From positions 744,001 through 808,000 of the forward strand of contig JADFUC010001346.1 in the NCBI GenBank assembly GCA_019722365.1: a stretch of 64,000 nt of DNA, written 5' to 3'. This document shows positions 38,431-49,886 of this stretch, one piece after another. Numbering within the stretch: the first letter of the stretch is position 1; each line of letters begins with the position of its first letter. The DNA comes from Lithospermum erythrorhizon. Its lineage: Eukaryota > Streptophyta > Magnoliopsida > Boraginales > Boraginaceae. The notes beneath the pieces were generated by a model that was given only the letters and a program-made list of their open reading frames with translations, did not search any database and was not told where the DNA came from. The position numbers were made by a program, and so were the translations under genes.

Positions 38431-40766
38431 GGTGGAAAGAAATGATAAGTGATTAAATTAGCAGATAACAAATAAACTAATATACACACACTCCAAATAG
38501 TAATTTGAGTATTGAAATGATTATTTTATCCTTAGATATAATTGCAAACTATTATGCATAAAACATGGGGTGAAATAGTCATTTCATTTCAAAACAAACA
38601 CTGTGTATAACAGCTGAGTAATAAAAATGGATACTCTTGTGACTGATATGTTACTTACATGTGGGTTCAGGACACGCGGCTGCTGAAATGAGAATGGGCT
38701 ATTAGCGTAAACCAACTGATGCTCGAATCATCTCGCATACAAGGAAGCTTAATCGCGAATGCGATTTTACAAGATTCGCCCCTAATAAGAAATGAATTTA
38801 CACTACAAGAAAGTATAATAATACTTCATACTCAATCTTTTACTAATCAACTATACCTCATTTAAGAACCAAATGCTAAGTTGATCTTGCAGGCTTTGGG
38901 GTACAAAAATGACTTAGCCACCTTTTAGGCTTTCATACTCGATTTGAAAGTATCCGAGTGATTTGATCAACGTCATATATAATTCAAACTTAGGAAGTTT
39001 GATGTTCAGAAGGAGCTCAATTCAACTATAATGAAACTCTCATATTAAGCGCGCAGATTCGAATCAATTTTTCAATGTATTTACATGTGTAATTATTTCG
39101 GTTTACGACTTTATCGTTAGATAATATTCTTGTAGATAAATGATCATGGACACTTGGAAGACTAGGGAGAGGCTAAGGTGATATAGTCGTCTTCCTAATT
39201 ATTTGTGAAATAGTATAATTTTGATATTCATTTTCACAAAAAAATATATTATTATATGAAATATTTGTTCGTTTGTTTATATATAAATTTTTTAATTTCG
39301 TTACTGGTCTGGAATGATGTGAAGGGACGGTGGAGATCCCGGGAGCAACAAAGCGTGAATTATATAGAAAGTAATGAAAATGAGAAAATTTAGTAGAAAA
39401 TAAGGTAACGAATCAAAAGTTCGGACATGGTTGTTTAGTGTACTAATTGTTTATATTTTGTGATTTGAGTAAGATACAAAAGACGGTGACTTTTGTTGTC
39501 GTTTAAGGCAATTAGATATGTGGCTACTTTGATTTCCACGAAAGAGATGAGGAGTTTTTTGAGGGGTTAGCAAAAAGAGGAGAAGATTATGAAAATTAAT
39601 TTTGGCAAAAAGGGAAAATTACACACAAAATGTCTTTACTTTTCAAGAATAGTCGAAACAATTGATGCATGGTGATGACATTGCGATACAGATAATATAA
39701 CATTATGGGATACAAGATTCTGCAGCTAAATCCACTTCATGGGACTCATTAGGCCCAAGAAGCCCAACCCAAACTAGCACTTTACCTAGACACAGAATTT
39801 TTTTATAAACAAATGCATGCTGGCACACCTGTTTTACCTACTTTAGTTAATTCAATACTCTCCTACACCTAAAATAATAAATTTACTATAATCCCTTTCA
39901 TACAAAATAATAGTTTGGTGATTATCATTATTATAATTATCTCTTAATAATTATTTCTCACAAGATTCTGCACAACCCTCCAATGTAACCACCATCCAAA
40001 CAAAAATACTGGTGTTTCACCAAATAAAGATGATTGAGTTCTCTTGACGCCCTCGCTTCTACAACAATAGCATCAGCTGCAACCTCAACTATTGACGCAT
40101 CTAAAGTTTCCAAAGAAGTGAACACAGCTACGCAAGAATGACGCCAGGTGAAAGCCGAGATGTATATCCATGCCATCGCTTGTAAAAACCACCATGAAAT
40201 AAAATATAATCAATTAGTCAAGTAATGAAATTAGAATATGTTACTAATAAGTTATTAAACTTGTGAAAGTTTAAATTTGAGATGCAACAAGCCTTCTCAC
40301 ACGGCCTTCTAATCTTCTTATTCCTTAATCAGCATTATTCTTGTATTTGATTGAAAATCGGTAAATTCTCAAGCTCGACTTTGAAAAAGGCGAAAGTGAA
40401 TTATTCTTTTACAATCGGTAATCGGCAGTTAATTGGTAACTTCTCATTATTTTATGCACAATGAAAGAAAAAACAAGAAATTTTAACATTTTATATGGCG
40501 AAAAATGTCTAGACTACAGAGAGTTTTTTTTTTATGCATAAATTACTTTCCTAATTCATTTTGATTGCTCTCTTAACTCATCTAACTGCTCAATAATATT
40601 TTTTAAGTAAGGAAAGAGTGATAGAATTTACTAATACTAAATGCAATATACTTCAGGTGTTAATATAATAAATGTTTGTGGAATACAAGAGGTGAAATAT
40701 GTATAAGTCAAATCCATTTATGTATGAAGCCTAATTGAAAAAAGGAGATAAAGAAGAATATTCATA
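38431..40766. other. Spacer between BAM1 and the Helitron candidate
   Basis: No gene supported. A 72-residue minus frame (39958-40176) has no recognisable domain. The rest is AT-rich with a few short higher-GC stretches. Confidence 0.4.
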
Positions 40767-41305
40767 TCTATATACTTTATAAAGCTGGGTGATAACATAA
40801 TGTAAAAACTTCAGAATGCTTAAATCAATTCTTTCAAATCTAATTTAATTATAACATCTAATGACATAAATTTCAATAATAAAGTAAAAATAACAATGGT
40901 ATAAAAAGTCACTAAACATAAAATAACAATGAGAAAGGAAGCGATTTATTTTTAGGGTTTTTGAATACTTAAACATTCTTTGTTCTTGCTCAATGTGATT
41001 ACATATTTATATAATTAAATTTGATTGCAAAGATTTATTTTTCGGCTGGTAATTTGTAATAATATTAAATATCATTTATATATGTCCCTCTTACATCAAG
41101 TAGAAAAATTTCAATATATTTATGCCAAACACTTATTGTCTCATACTTAAAGAAAGTTATACATTGTAAGAATAATAACAATGTAATATATTAAAAAGAA
41201 TAATGCTTCCATCTCTAATTACTTCGATCACAGAGCTGTTCTTTCCTTTTTAAATGATCATATGTAATTCAATGCACTTTATTCGCTCTCATAAATACAA
41301 TCTAT

Positions 41306-41472
41306 CAAAATAAAAAATATTTGAGAATTATTTGTACAAAGGAATGTAAATAGTCTTAATTAAAGCTTACGAACGATTTTTTAATTCTACCTTAAATACT
41401 AAAGAATCCTGTAATTTCATTTACACCCAAACTTAGTGATTTTAATTTTCATTAAATACTTATGTAACATAA
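41306..41472 (+). repeat. Left arm of a long inverted repeat
   Basis: Pairs with 41596-41751 on the opposite strand through strings such as TTGAGAATTATTTGT, TAAATAGTCT, CATTTACACCCAAACTTA and TATGTAACATAA. Some indels. The spacer is 123 bases. Confidence 0.8.
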
Positions 41473-41595
41473 GATTATGAAAATAAAAAGAAAATAATAA
41501 GTAAAATATAATAATATATTAAATTATTTTCTATGAGGTATATTTTTAATTCAATAATATAAAGAAAAATATCAATAAAGATGTATATGAAAGTT

Positions 41596-41751
41596 TTATA
41601 TTACATAAGTAATTAATGAAATTAAACCTATTAAGTTTGGGTAAATGAAATTAGCTTACTTTAATATTTAAGGTAATTAAAAATCATTCATAACTTTAAT
41701 TAGACTATTTACATTCTTTGACACAAATAATTCTCAAATATTTTTATTTTG
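41596..41751 (-). repeat. Right arm of a long inverted repeat
   Basis: Counterpart of 41306-41472, with TTATATTACATAAGT, TAAGTTTGGGTAAATGAAAT and ACAAATAATTCTCAAATA. If transcribed it would fold into a hairpin with a stem of about 155-165 base pairs. Confidence 0.8.
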
Positions 41752-42990
41752 ATGATTGAATTTATTTATTTAGATGCAATAAACTCTAAGCTTCATCACC
41801 CTTGTATTTTCGATATCAATTTACTTTTATTTAGATGCAATAAACTCTTAAAGCTCATCACTCAACACAATCTACGGTACACCGATGCTAATCTGGTAAG
41901 TACTTATATATTCCTTCCCGCCCCTACCTTACTTGATCATGGAGTAAAAAGACTTTATTAAGAAATTAATTAATATTACTAATATATCCTAAAAAGGTAC
42001 TTTATCAAAAAATACTTTAATTAACTATAAAAACAAAAAGTACTTATTGGTGGATAAAGTCGAAAAGACAAGATAAAGTCAGACAATTCCTATGACATCA
42101 ATTAAAAGTTTAAATGGTATTTTACATACTTATCAAGAAATCGATTTGGAAGAGTATTATTCTTTTTCTTATTTTATTACTTAAGACAAACCAATTTAAA
42201 TTATTTTTGTTGATAGGTTGAGTTTGTTTTTTGTACTTTAATAAAATGCTGTTTCCCATCGTCAATAGACACAATCTTCACAATATAATTGATAAGAATC
42301 TTACAAGTACTATACATTTCTATTTTTTAATATATTCACTTATTGTTTTATATTTTACAAATCTTAAGTGCAATTTAATTTGTATATGCTAATAATAAGT
42401 ATATTAGTTTTATGATTTTTGGAAAAAATTATTATGTATTCATTAGTTGTTTTTATTTTAGTAGATTATATTTTTTGTAAATCAGCCTTAACTTTTTTCC
42501 TCTCACCATTCCCCAAACAATTAGTAATAATCTTCGCACGTATATTTTTCATTTTTAAATTTATCAATTATATTATATGTATTTTGTTTATATTTTATGT
42601 ACTCACTTTATGCTAATCTCAATGTACATTAAATATTATTATCATATCATATATGTTTTAAAATTAAAAACTATTGAAAATGGTCTCAATGATTATTTAA
42701 CTTAATTTCATGACTTTGTTTTAGCTTCAAAAATGTTCTTATAGAATAAACGAAAGTAATTGGCATTTAATCTAAAGACTCTAAACAATCACATAATAAA
42801 ACTTAACAAATTAAATAACTACACACGCCAAATCTAAAACTCTTCAAAATATTTCATCTAATCCATCTAAGCTATAAATTACAAAAATCGAAATACCAAA
42901 TCCATAACTCTCGATTATTCTTCACTATCTATTCATAATCTACTTTAAGCTTAATCATTGCAATTTAATTAAAAACCAACTATTTATATT

Positions 42991-43039
42991 GATAATAATA
43001 ATAATGATAATAATAATAATAGTAATAATAATAACAATA
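42991..43039. repeat. AAT-type microsatellite
   Basis: An imperfect run of ATA/AAT triplets (GATAATAATAATAATGATAA and onward), interrupted by G and C. Confidence 0.9.
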
Positions 43040-44326
43040 AGCATAAAATATGTGTTTTTCTATTTTTGTTTTGACTATATTTATCATTTTTAATAGAATT
43101 AATTATTATTTATATTTTGTTACTATTTTTATTATTATGATTATTATATGTTAAAAGTTATTAATTCAAAAACTACAAACCACATTATCAGATAATTATT
43201 ATAATGAATCGATTACATAAATAAACGGATGAGAAATTATATTAAAAACTTCACCATTATAAAAACAAATGATAGAGAAATTGTATTTTTTGCTATTAAA
43301 TCTACTGCTACACTTTCAACAATCATTCTCAAACCATACCAAAGGCAAAAACACTCAATGCATAAAAACAAGAAGCGTAAATTCATCTATCATAATGAGA
43401 ACAAAACATAAAATATGTACTGCACGTTTTTAAAGTCAACTGATTACAATTTTTTTAAAGTTACATATATGAAAAAGATAACCTAACTCACTAAATTTCT
43501 TTATACACTAATAAGTATGCTAACTTTTCTTATTATGGTAAATTACCAGAGTAAAATATGATATTAACACTTTAAATACGAACTTCAACTCTGCCTTACT
43601 TGTAATTTTCTATTATCAATTCAAAAAGAAATAATTGTTACACATGAAAATATACTTAAGTTTAGTTGACTCATTTATCTATCTTATGTAATACTTACTA
43701 TTCGCGATAAAAGACGAATCCCAGATAATCCTATTACCAAATATTAGCTCTGAAAGAAACTAGACATTATTATCAAAAGAAATATGTAAACGATTTCTGA
43801 ATATTCTTAGATGTTCTTAATACGTACATAAATACGCTTTCTTTACATATCTCTAATCAAGTTAAGTATTCAGAAAAATACTAATAATAATATGTAAACT
43901 ACTATTTCGATTATTTTATCATATAATTAAATAATAAGTATCCAACATATGTTAATCGAAAATCACATTTAAATTATCATTTAATTTTTTATATTTCTTA
44001 ATAATTAACATGTTATTGGCATTGATAAGTATTTTATGTAATTAAATGACATATTATTTACGTTGCTCCACGGCAACACACTTACAACTTACTAGTTAAA
44101 ATGTAAGTCATCGATTAAGAGATCCGATAGTGTGATATCGAATGCAATAGATGATAAAAATTGAAAACTTAATGTAACCATTGTTTCAGGCAAGTGGCAA
44201 CACATAGGAAATTGTATGATGATAGAAAACAGGGTCCTCAATAACACAATCAATGCTTCACTCAGGCAACATTCTTGTTTTCAACATGTAATAACATAAT
44301 CTGAATGCATAAGTACTCAGTATAAA

Positions 44327-45693
44327 TCAATTTTGGAAAACTTCCATGAAGTCTGCATCATTTTCTAGGGCAATCAATGTATCCAAACTCAAACAAACTT
44401 CAAAGTCTATACTCCCTTCTTCCCTCCCTGGGAATACTGTAATCTTCCCAAAACCTGTTCCCTCTCCCACTCCTCACAGCCAACGCCTTCCCCACCAAAT
44501 CAGCTGTGCTATGCCTTTGCTGAACTAGTAATCATCAAACCAGAACCCTCTTCAGCCCATTGACTCAGTCCCCCAATCTTCGGCTCATTCGCCATATCCA
44601 CATACCATTTCTTCATACATTCACTTGTCTGTGAAGCAACAAACTTGTTGATTTCCAGGGCGGTCCAGCCTAATCCATTTTCGAGAAGGTTCTTGGCTGT
44701 GGTTTTCAGGGCTGGCATGATGAATGCATTACCAAAATACCCTTCTGCTAGACATGGCTGGATCCTTCCTCTTGCATTAACAGCCTGCTTGATAAGAACT
44801 TCTTGGTTGGGATTTTCCAGGGCACGACATCGAATCACTGATCTCCATACATGAGCCACTAATGCCTGGAATGAGGAAATTGTTGTCCCTGAGCCGTTTT
44901 CAAGATTTGCTTGAGTTTTCAGTTTGGCAATGTTTTCTTTGGTGAAATGGAAAAGCTTTTCTTGAATGGTTGGTGGATTGAGTTTTTGTTGGATTGGATT
45001 TTCTGGGAGAGAAATATGGACAGGGGTAAAGTTTCTGCTAGTATCTCCCGGATCCATCTCAACAACATCAGGAAACCAACGAGAAAACACTGGAGATTTA
45101 GAAATCGATGAAAAACCACGAGAAATCTCAGACCAAGAATTGAAAAAATGCCAAAAAGCCATTCCATCTCCAACAGAATGATTCATGGTGCAACCGATGA
45201 AGATTCCGTCGTCAAGCTCAGTAACCTGAACACCAAACAAGGGCTTGTGGACACCCTCATAGTTCAAAACTCCATTCAGTGGGAAAAAAGAATGGATTAT
45301 TTGTGGAATATAAGTAGTTGGATCAAGAATATCAGCTATAGAAACTCCATTTCCTATAGCATGAGTGAACTCTGCACCTTCATTGTTGCAAATAATGTAG
45401 AAAGATGTAGTGTTGTCATCATTTTTTATGGTGGAAAAACGGCCTGCAAGAAGGGGGAAGAAACTGAGTGCATGAGAGAATGAGACTTTGAGGTGATGAA
45501 TGAGATCATCACTGAAGACATGTTTCTGAAGTGATGGTTTGGAGAACAGAAGTCCTTTTTGGATCCCTTCAACCAAAAGGGCTTGAACATCCCATGGGGT
45601 TAATTCAATTCTTGAAATTGAAAGAATTTCTGAACCATGATGATCATGTGATGGAGTAACAAGGCTTGTAGAAATCACATGAATTTCCCCCAT
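44327..45693 (-). pseudogene. BAHD acyltransferase, broken copy 1
   Basis: The frame opens at the ATG at 45691-45693 (MGEIHVIST) and is closely related to copy 2. It keeps the catalytic HXXXD as HSVGD, in TMNHSVGDGMAFW. It stops early at about 44509 after ITSSAKA, because several small indels fall within 44440-44520. Compared with copy 2 the region encoding DFGWGK is altered to a form reading DLVGK in a shifted frame. Beyond this the C-terminus is again recognisable ([18 protein letters not shown]) to a stop at 44327-44329. The 394-residue product would lack the DFGWG motif and the last 60 residues. An inactive remnant is likely, unless the cluster of indels is an assembly error. Confidence 0.8.
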
Positions 45694-45720
45694 TGGATGC
45701 TTTGAAGCTAATCTATTGGA

Positions 45721-46975
45721 CTACTGAATCAAGAATGGAAGATTGGAGGAACAAGTCCTTGGGGGATATATAGAGATCTGTGTCAAAGATAAGGTATAAT
45801 ATGCAATAAAATACTATAGATTTCACTGTTATGAACTTATGATAATATTTAAAAACAAACCCACTCATATAATTTTATATTATCAGATTAAAGTAAAAAA
45901 GCTACTCAATATCAAACAAACAAACACAGTAGCAATTACCAAATCCTACAAATACTAAAAGTGAAGAAATCCACCAAACCATCTTGCAACTCTGTGTAAC
46001 TGCAATGCAACATTTGTTAGAACAATACAAATTGAATGAAGCAAATTGTTAGCTTCACAGAAATCTCCAGTGCCCCTCATAAGATGAACTCAAACCTTAG
46101 TATGGAGTTGTTGACTATAAGCCTACATGCACACCTCTTGACTGGGCCCTTGACCAATAACAAGCAACTTTCTTCTTTTATTTTCATTTGCACCATTAGA
46201 ATTACCAAGTTTCTGTCTAATCTAATTCCTCAAATTGGTGCTGGAGTTGAGGCGATATACCAGCCTGAAGTTGATTAAGCAAGTGTCATAGTTAGTATCA
46301 AAAAATTATTGAACATCAAACAATTACGTACTAATTACAAATAATAACCTTTAATATGCATTTCTACAATGTGTTATCTTGACAATCTTGAAGAATAAGA
46401 AGAACCATAGTTAGTAATTATATTTATTATGTACGGTTTTTTTAGATACGAGATGTCGGATTAATGGAATTATATACTGTATGTTAACATATTCGATTTG
46501 ACTAATTTAGTTGTCATTTTAATTTTATAAAAATAAAGTATTAGAATATTAATGCAATTCATGACATACATTAATTGATAAATGAGCTGGATCAATAATA
46601 ATTTTGGTTAATACTCTGAAACTAATTATTCAGATATTGAAACTTTGAGGTCCGCAAAAGAGATGACTGATGAGGAGTTTTTGAGGTTAGCAAGAAAAGG
46701 AAATCCACAATTGTCTTAACAATTGATTATAGTATATACTTCACTCTTCATTTTTCATACTAGAATAGGCAAAGTTTACTAAGAAACTGATAACTAGACT
46801 GTAGGCACATGATTAATAATTTAATATATTTCCCACATAGAATGAACTATCATAATTCATAGGAAATGGAATGATGATAAAAACAGGATCCTTCTCTACA
46901 ACACAATCAAAAGCTTCACTCAAACATCTTATTTATCATTATGTAATACCATAAGCTGAATCTGGAATGTATATA
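45721..46975. repeat. Spacer between the BAHD copies, duplicated from the 5' side of copy 2
   Basis: The first 600 bases match the region upstream of copy 2 (48540-48740) and the helicase 3' end. The remainder (46300-46975) shows no gene. It lies downstream of copy 2. Confidence 0.55.
46033..46290 (-). pseudogene. Fragment of the RH13-type helicase gene (exons 13-14)
   Basis: Matches 49924-50382: GAATGAAGCAAATTGTTAGC, GACCAATAACAAGCAA, TCTTCTTTTATTTTCATTTG, and GGTGCTGGAGTTGAGGCGAT running to AAGCAAGTGTCATA. Most of exon 14 and part of exon 13 are deleted. It sits beyond the 5' end of BAHD copy 1, as the true helicase 3' end does for copy 2, and so marks the duplicated unit. Confidence 0.85.
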
Positions 46976-48370
46976 TCAGCTTTGGAAAACTTCCATGAAG
47001 TCTGCATCATTTTCCAGGGCAATCAATGTATCCAAACTCAAACAAACTTCAAAGTCTATACTCCCTTCTTCCCTCCCTGGGAATACTGTAATCTTCCCAA
47101 AACTCTTGTTCCCTCTCCCACTCCTCACAGCCAACGCCTTCCCCCACCCGAAATCAGCCGTGTAAACGCTATGCCTTGCTGAACTAGTAATCAGCAAACA
47201 AGAACTATCTTCAGCCAACTGACTCAGCCCCATAATCTTCGGCTCATTCGCCATATTCACATACCATTTCTTCATACTCTCGCTTGTGTGTGAAGCAACA
47301 ACCTTGTTGATTTCCAGGGCGGTCCAGCCTAATCCATTCTCGAGAAGGTTCTTGGCTGGCGTTCTCAGGCTTGCCATGATGACTGCATTACCAAAATACC
47401 CTTCTGCTAGACATGGCTGGATCCTTCCTCTTGCACTTATAGGTTGTTTGAGGAGAACTTCTTGGTTGGGATTTTCCAGGGCACGACATCGAAACACTGA
47501 TCTCCATAGACGAGCCAGTAATGCCTGGAAAGAGGAAATTGTTGTTCCTGTGTTATTCTCAAGATTTGCTCGAGCTTTCAGTTTTGCAATGTTTTCTTTG
47601 GTGACATGGAAGAACTTTTCTTGAATGGTTGGTGGATTGAATTTCTGTCGGATTGGATTTTCTGGCAGTGAGATATGAACTGGGAAAAAGTTTCTGCTAG
47701 TATCTCCCGCATCCATCTCAATATTATCAGGAAACCAACGAGAAAACACTGGAGATTTAGAAATCGATGAAAAGCCTCGAGAAATCTCAGACCAAGAATT
47801 GAAAAAATGCCAAAATGCTGTTCCATCTCCAACAGAATGATTCATGGTGCAACCGATGAATACTCCGTCGTCAAGCTCAGTAACTTGAACACCAAAGAGG
47901 GGCTTGTAGACACTCTCATAGTTCAAAACACCATTCAGTGGAAAAAAAGATTGGATTATTTGTGGAATATAAGTAGTTTTATCAAGAACATCAGCTATAG
48001 AAACTCCATTTGCTATAGCATGAGTGAACTCTGCACCTTCATTGTTGCAATTTATGTAGAAAGATGTAGTGTTGTCATCATTTTTTATGGTGGAAAAACG
48101 GCCAGCAAGAAGGGGGAAGAAACTGAGTGTATGAGTGAATGAGATTTTGAGGTGATGAATGAGATCATCACTGGAGAAATATTTCTGAAATGTTGCAAAT
48201 TGAGATTGTGATGGCTTGGAAAACAAAAGTCCTTTCTGAATCCCTTCAAGCAAGAGGGTTTGTAAATCCCATGGGGTTAACTCAATTCTTGAAATTGAAA
48301 TATTTTCAGAATTATGATGATCATCTGATGGAGTGACAAGGCTTGTAGAAATCACATGGATTTCCCCCAT
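46976..48370 (-). CDS. BAHD acyltransferase (HXXXD type, At3g50280-like), intact copy 2
   Basis: Intronless, 464 residues, the usual length. The ATG at 48368-48370 begins MGEIHVIST, matching the start of copy 1. Catalytic HXXXD is H178-S-V-G-D182 in NHSVGDG, and DFGWGK is at 406-411. The family moves acyl groups from CoA thioesters to alcohols or amines in specialised metabolism. The N-terminus and SRIELTPWDLQ place it near the uncharacterised At3g50280-like group, in which EPS1 also lies. Its substrate cannot be read from sequence. No targeting signal, so cytosolic. It is a tandem neighbour of a broken copy in the same orientation, so this is probably the only working one. Confidence 0.92.
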   Translation of the reverse strand: MGEIHVISTSLVTPSDDHHNSENISISRIELTPWDLQTLLLEGIQKGLLFSKPSQSQFATFQKYFSSDDLIHHLKISFTHTLSFFPLLAGRFSTIKNDDNTTSFYINCNNEGAEFTHAIANGVSIADVLDKTTYIPQIIQSFFPLNGVLNYESVYKPLFGVQVTELDDGVFIGCTMNHSVGDGTAFWHFFNSWSEISRGFSSISKSPVFSRWFPDNIEMDAGDTSRNFFPVHISLPENPIRQKFNPPTIQEKFFHVTKENIAKLKARANLENNTGTTISSFQALLARLWRSVFRCRALENPNQEVLLKQPISARGRIQPCLAEGYFGNAVIMASLRTPAKNLLENGLGWTALEINKVVASHTSESMKKWYVNMANEPKIMGLSQLAEDSSCLLITSSARHSVYTADFGWGKALAVRSGRGNKSFGKITVFPGREEGSIDFEVCLSLDTLIALENDADFMEVFQS

Positions 48371-49697
48371 TGGATGCTTTTGAGCTAATCTATTGGACAG
48401 CTGAATCAAGAATGGAGGATGAAATCACTTCCCCCCTTCGATATGTGTTAAATATTGTTACGGAAATGTAAAAAATGTCAATTAAAAAGAATTTGAGGGA
48501 GTATGCAACAAAATAATTGAATCCAACCAACTTTATTAGATGGCACTATTATGATGAGTACATTTATGGTCACACATTTATATCGTTTTACATTATCAGA
48601 ATAAAGAGAGAAAAACATAGCTTCGTTTCGTTTTCAACATGAAGTTTGGGGCTCATGAGGTTTGGACAAAAAAGCTGCCAGATAACAAACAAGAAAAATA
48701 CTGTAGCAGATACAAAATCCGACCAATACTAAAATTGAACATCAAATGGTGGGCTTCATCTGCTCGATTTCGCAAGATTGAACCGAACCGACTCCTGGCT
48801 TAAGTTAAGCTGGTATTAACCGAATTTGCCTTTGCCCGATTTGCCCACCTTGCCTTATTTTCAAGTATTTTCGATTTCACGGCTCTGCCAAGCATGCTCT
48901 TAATATATATATAATATATATATTTTTTAATTGGGGTGGTCAATCGGTTTGGTTCTGCCTAACCCAATGCAACATTTCTGTTTTGGTATTTTCAACCTAA
49001 ATCGCAAGGAACTGTTCCTCCACTCGTTATTTCTGCCTCGATTCGGCCTGCCTTTGCCGGGATTGGTATTTCGTTTAATTCCCTAATCAAATGTTAGCAC
49101 CAATAGAAATTGTGAACGAACCAAACTATAAATCTTAACTTTATCAGCCAAGATAAAGCTAAAAGGCCGAACACGCTGTCATTTAATCTTAAAATTTAAT
49201 TCAAGATAATACCGGCGAATCGAGCCGAACTTCGCGAATCTAATCGAACTCAAGCCAACACCTTTACGGAAATGATCAATCGAATTGACGAAAGTTGTAT
49301 TTAAATGTAAGAAATACATAAACGACGATAAATTCGATTTTAATGAGCAAGCCAACATGCGCTACATCATATCTGTAAGCCATAAATGATCAAACGTAGC
49401 CAGATCGAACTATTTTCGCACCTGCCTCATCTCGATCTCTTCAACTCGATTTTAAGGTTCGTTTCATGTTTGCGCTATTGAACCGAGCCACGAGTCAACT
49501 ATTTCAACCGAATAACGGTAATCGAATCGAATCTCGTGTCACCACAAGTTCTAACCACCATTGTTCAACAAATCTACCAACACAACTTGCAGCTGATACA
49601 CCAACCAGATGTGACCGGAAAAGGAGCTACACTGGCTGGAGTCGGTGTGATTGCACGACCATTCACATTAGGCAGCTGTGTGCAACTACTCAAAATG
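48371..49697. other. Spacer between BAHD copy 2 and the helicase gene
   Basis: 48371-48740 is the upstream region of BAHD copy 2, with counterparts at 45720-45980. 48745-49690 is a stretch of roughly 1 kb with higher GC that is absent from the duplicated copy: either a later insertion here or a deletion there. The 94-residue frame at 49466-49750 has no recognisable domain. Confidence 0.4.
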
Positions 49698-49886
49698 CAA
49701 AATTTAAGGAATTCATGGGGCATAATGTAACAAGTTACCCTACTACCTAGCCCCTTGCAGCAAAATTTAAGGAATTCATGGCGCATACTGTAGCAAGTTA
49801 CCCTACCATTTAGCCCCTTGCAGCAAAATTTAAGGAATTCATGGGGAACAATATAACAAGTTACCCTACCATCTAGCCCCTTGCAG
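49698..49886 (-). repeat. 63-bp tandem triplication covering the helicase stop codon and 3' UTR
   Basis: Three units of exactly 63 bp: 49698-49760, 49761-49823 and 49824-49886. Each contains AAAATTTAAGGAATTCATGG and TAGCCCCTTGCAG. The third holds the last codons and the TAG (49873-49875) of the helicase gene, so the first two are copies of its end placed in the 3' UTR. Confidence 0.92.

Larger units (their letters stand above)
40767..44095 (+). mobile_element. Candidate non-autonomous Helitron, 3.3 kb
   Basis: The 5' end TCTATATACTTTATAAAGCT (40767, preceded by A) matches the usual plant Helitron start. The 3' end has a small hairpin, GTTGC (44062-44066) pairing with GCAAC (44073-44077), followed 14 bases later by CTAG (44092-44095) and then T. 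Insertion between A and T without target duplication is the Helitron rule. The interior is extremely AT-rich, with no Rep/helicase frame, so it would depend on another element. A long inverted repeat and a microsatellite lie within it. The match at both ends and the missing target duplication make this a good, though unproven, call. Confidence 0.6.

Noticed and set aside
39958..40176. Minus-strand frame of 72 codons that vaguely recalls an RNase H domain of a LINE
   Set aside because: Catalytic residues cannot be placed and no neighbouring reverse transcriptase segment exists.
44645..48142. Several plus-strand frames of 60-112 codons opposite the BAHD genes
   Set aside because: Antisense shadows of the two related acyltransferase frames. 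Their similarity to each other only reflects the gene duplication.
48371..48409. N-terminal extension of BAHD copy 2 beyond MGEIHVIST
   Set aside because: The extension begins with TTG, not ATG, and copy 1 has the same ATG at the corresponding place.
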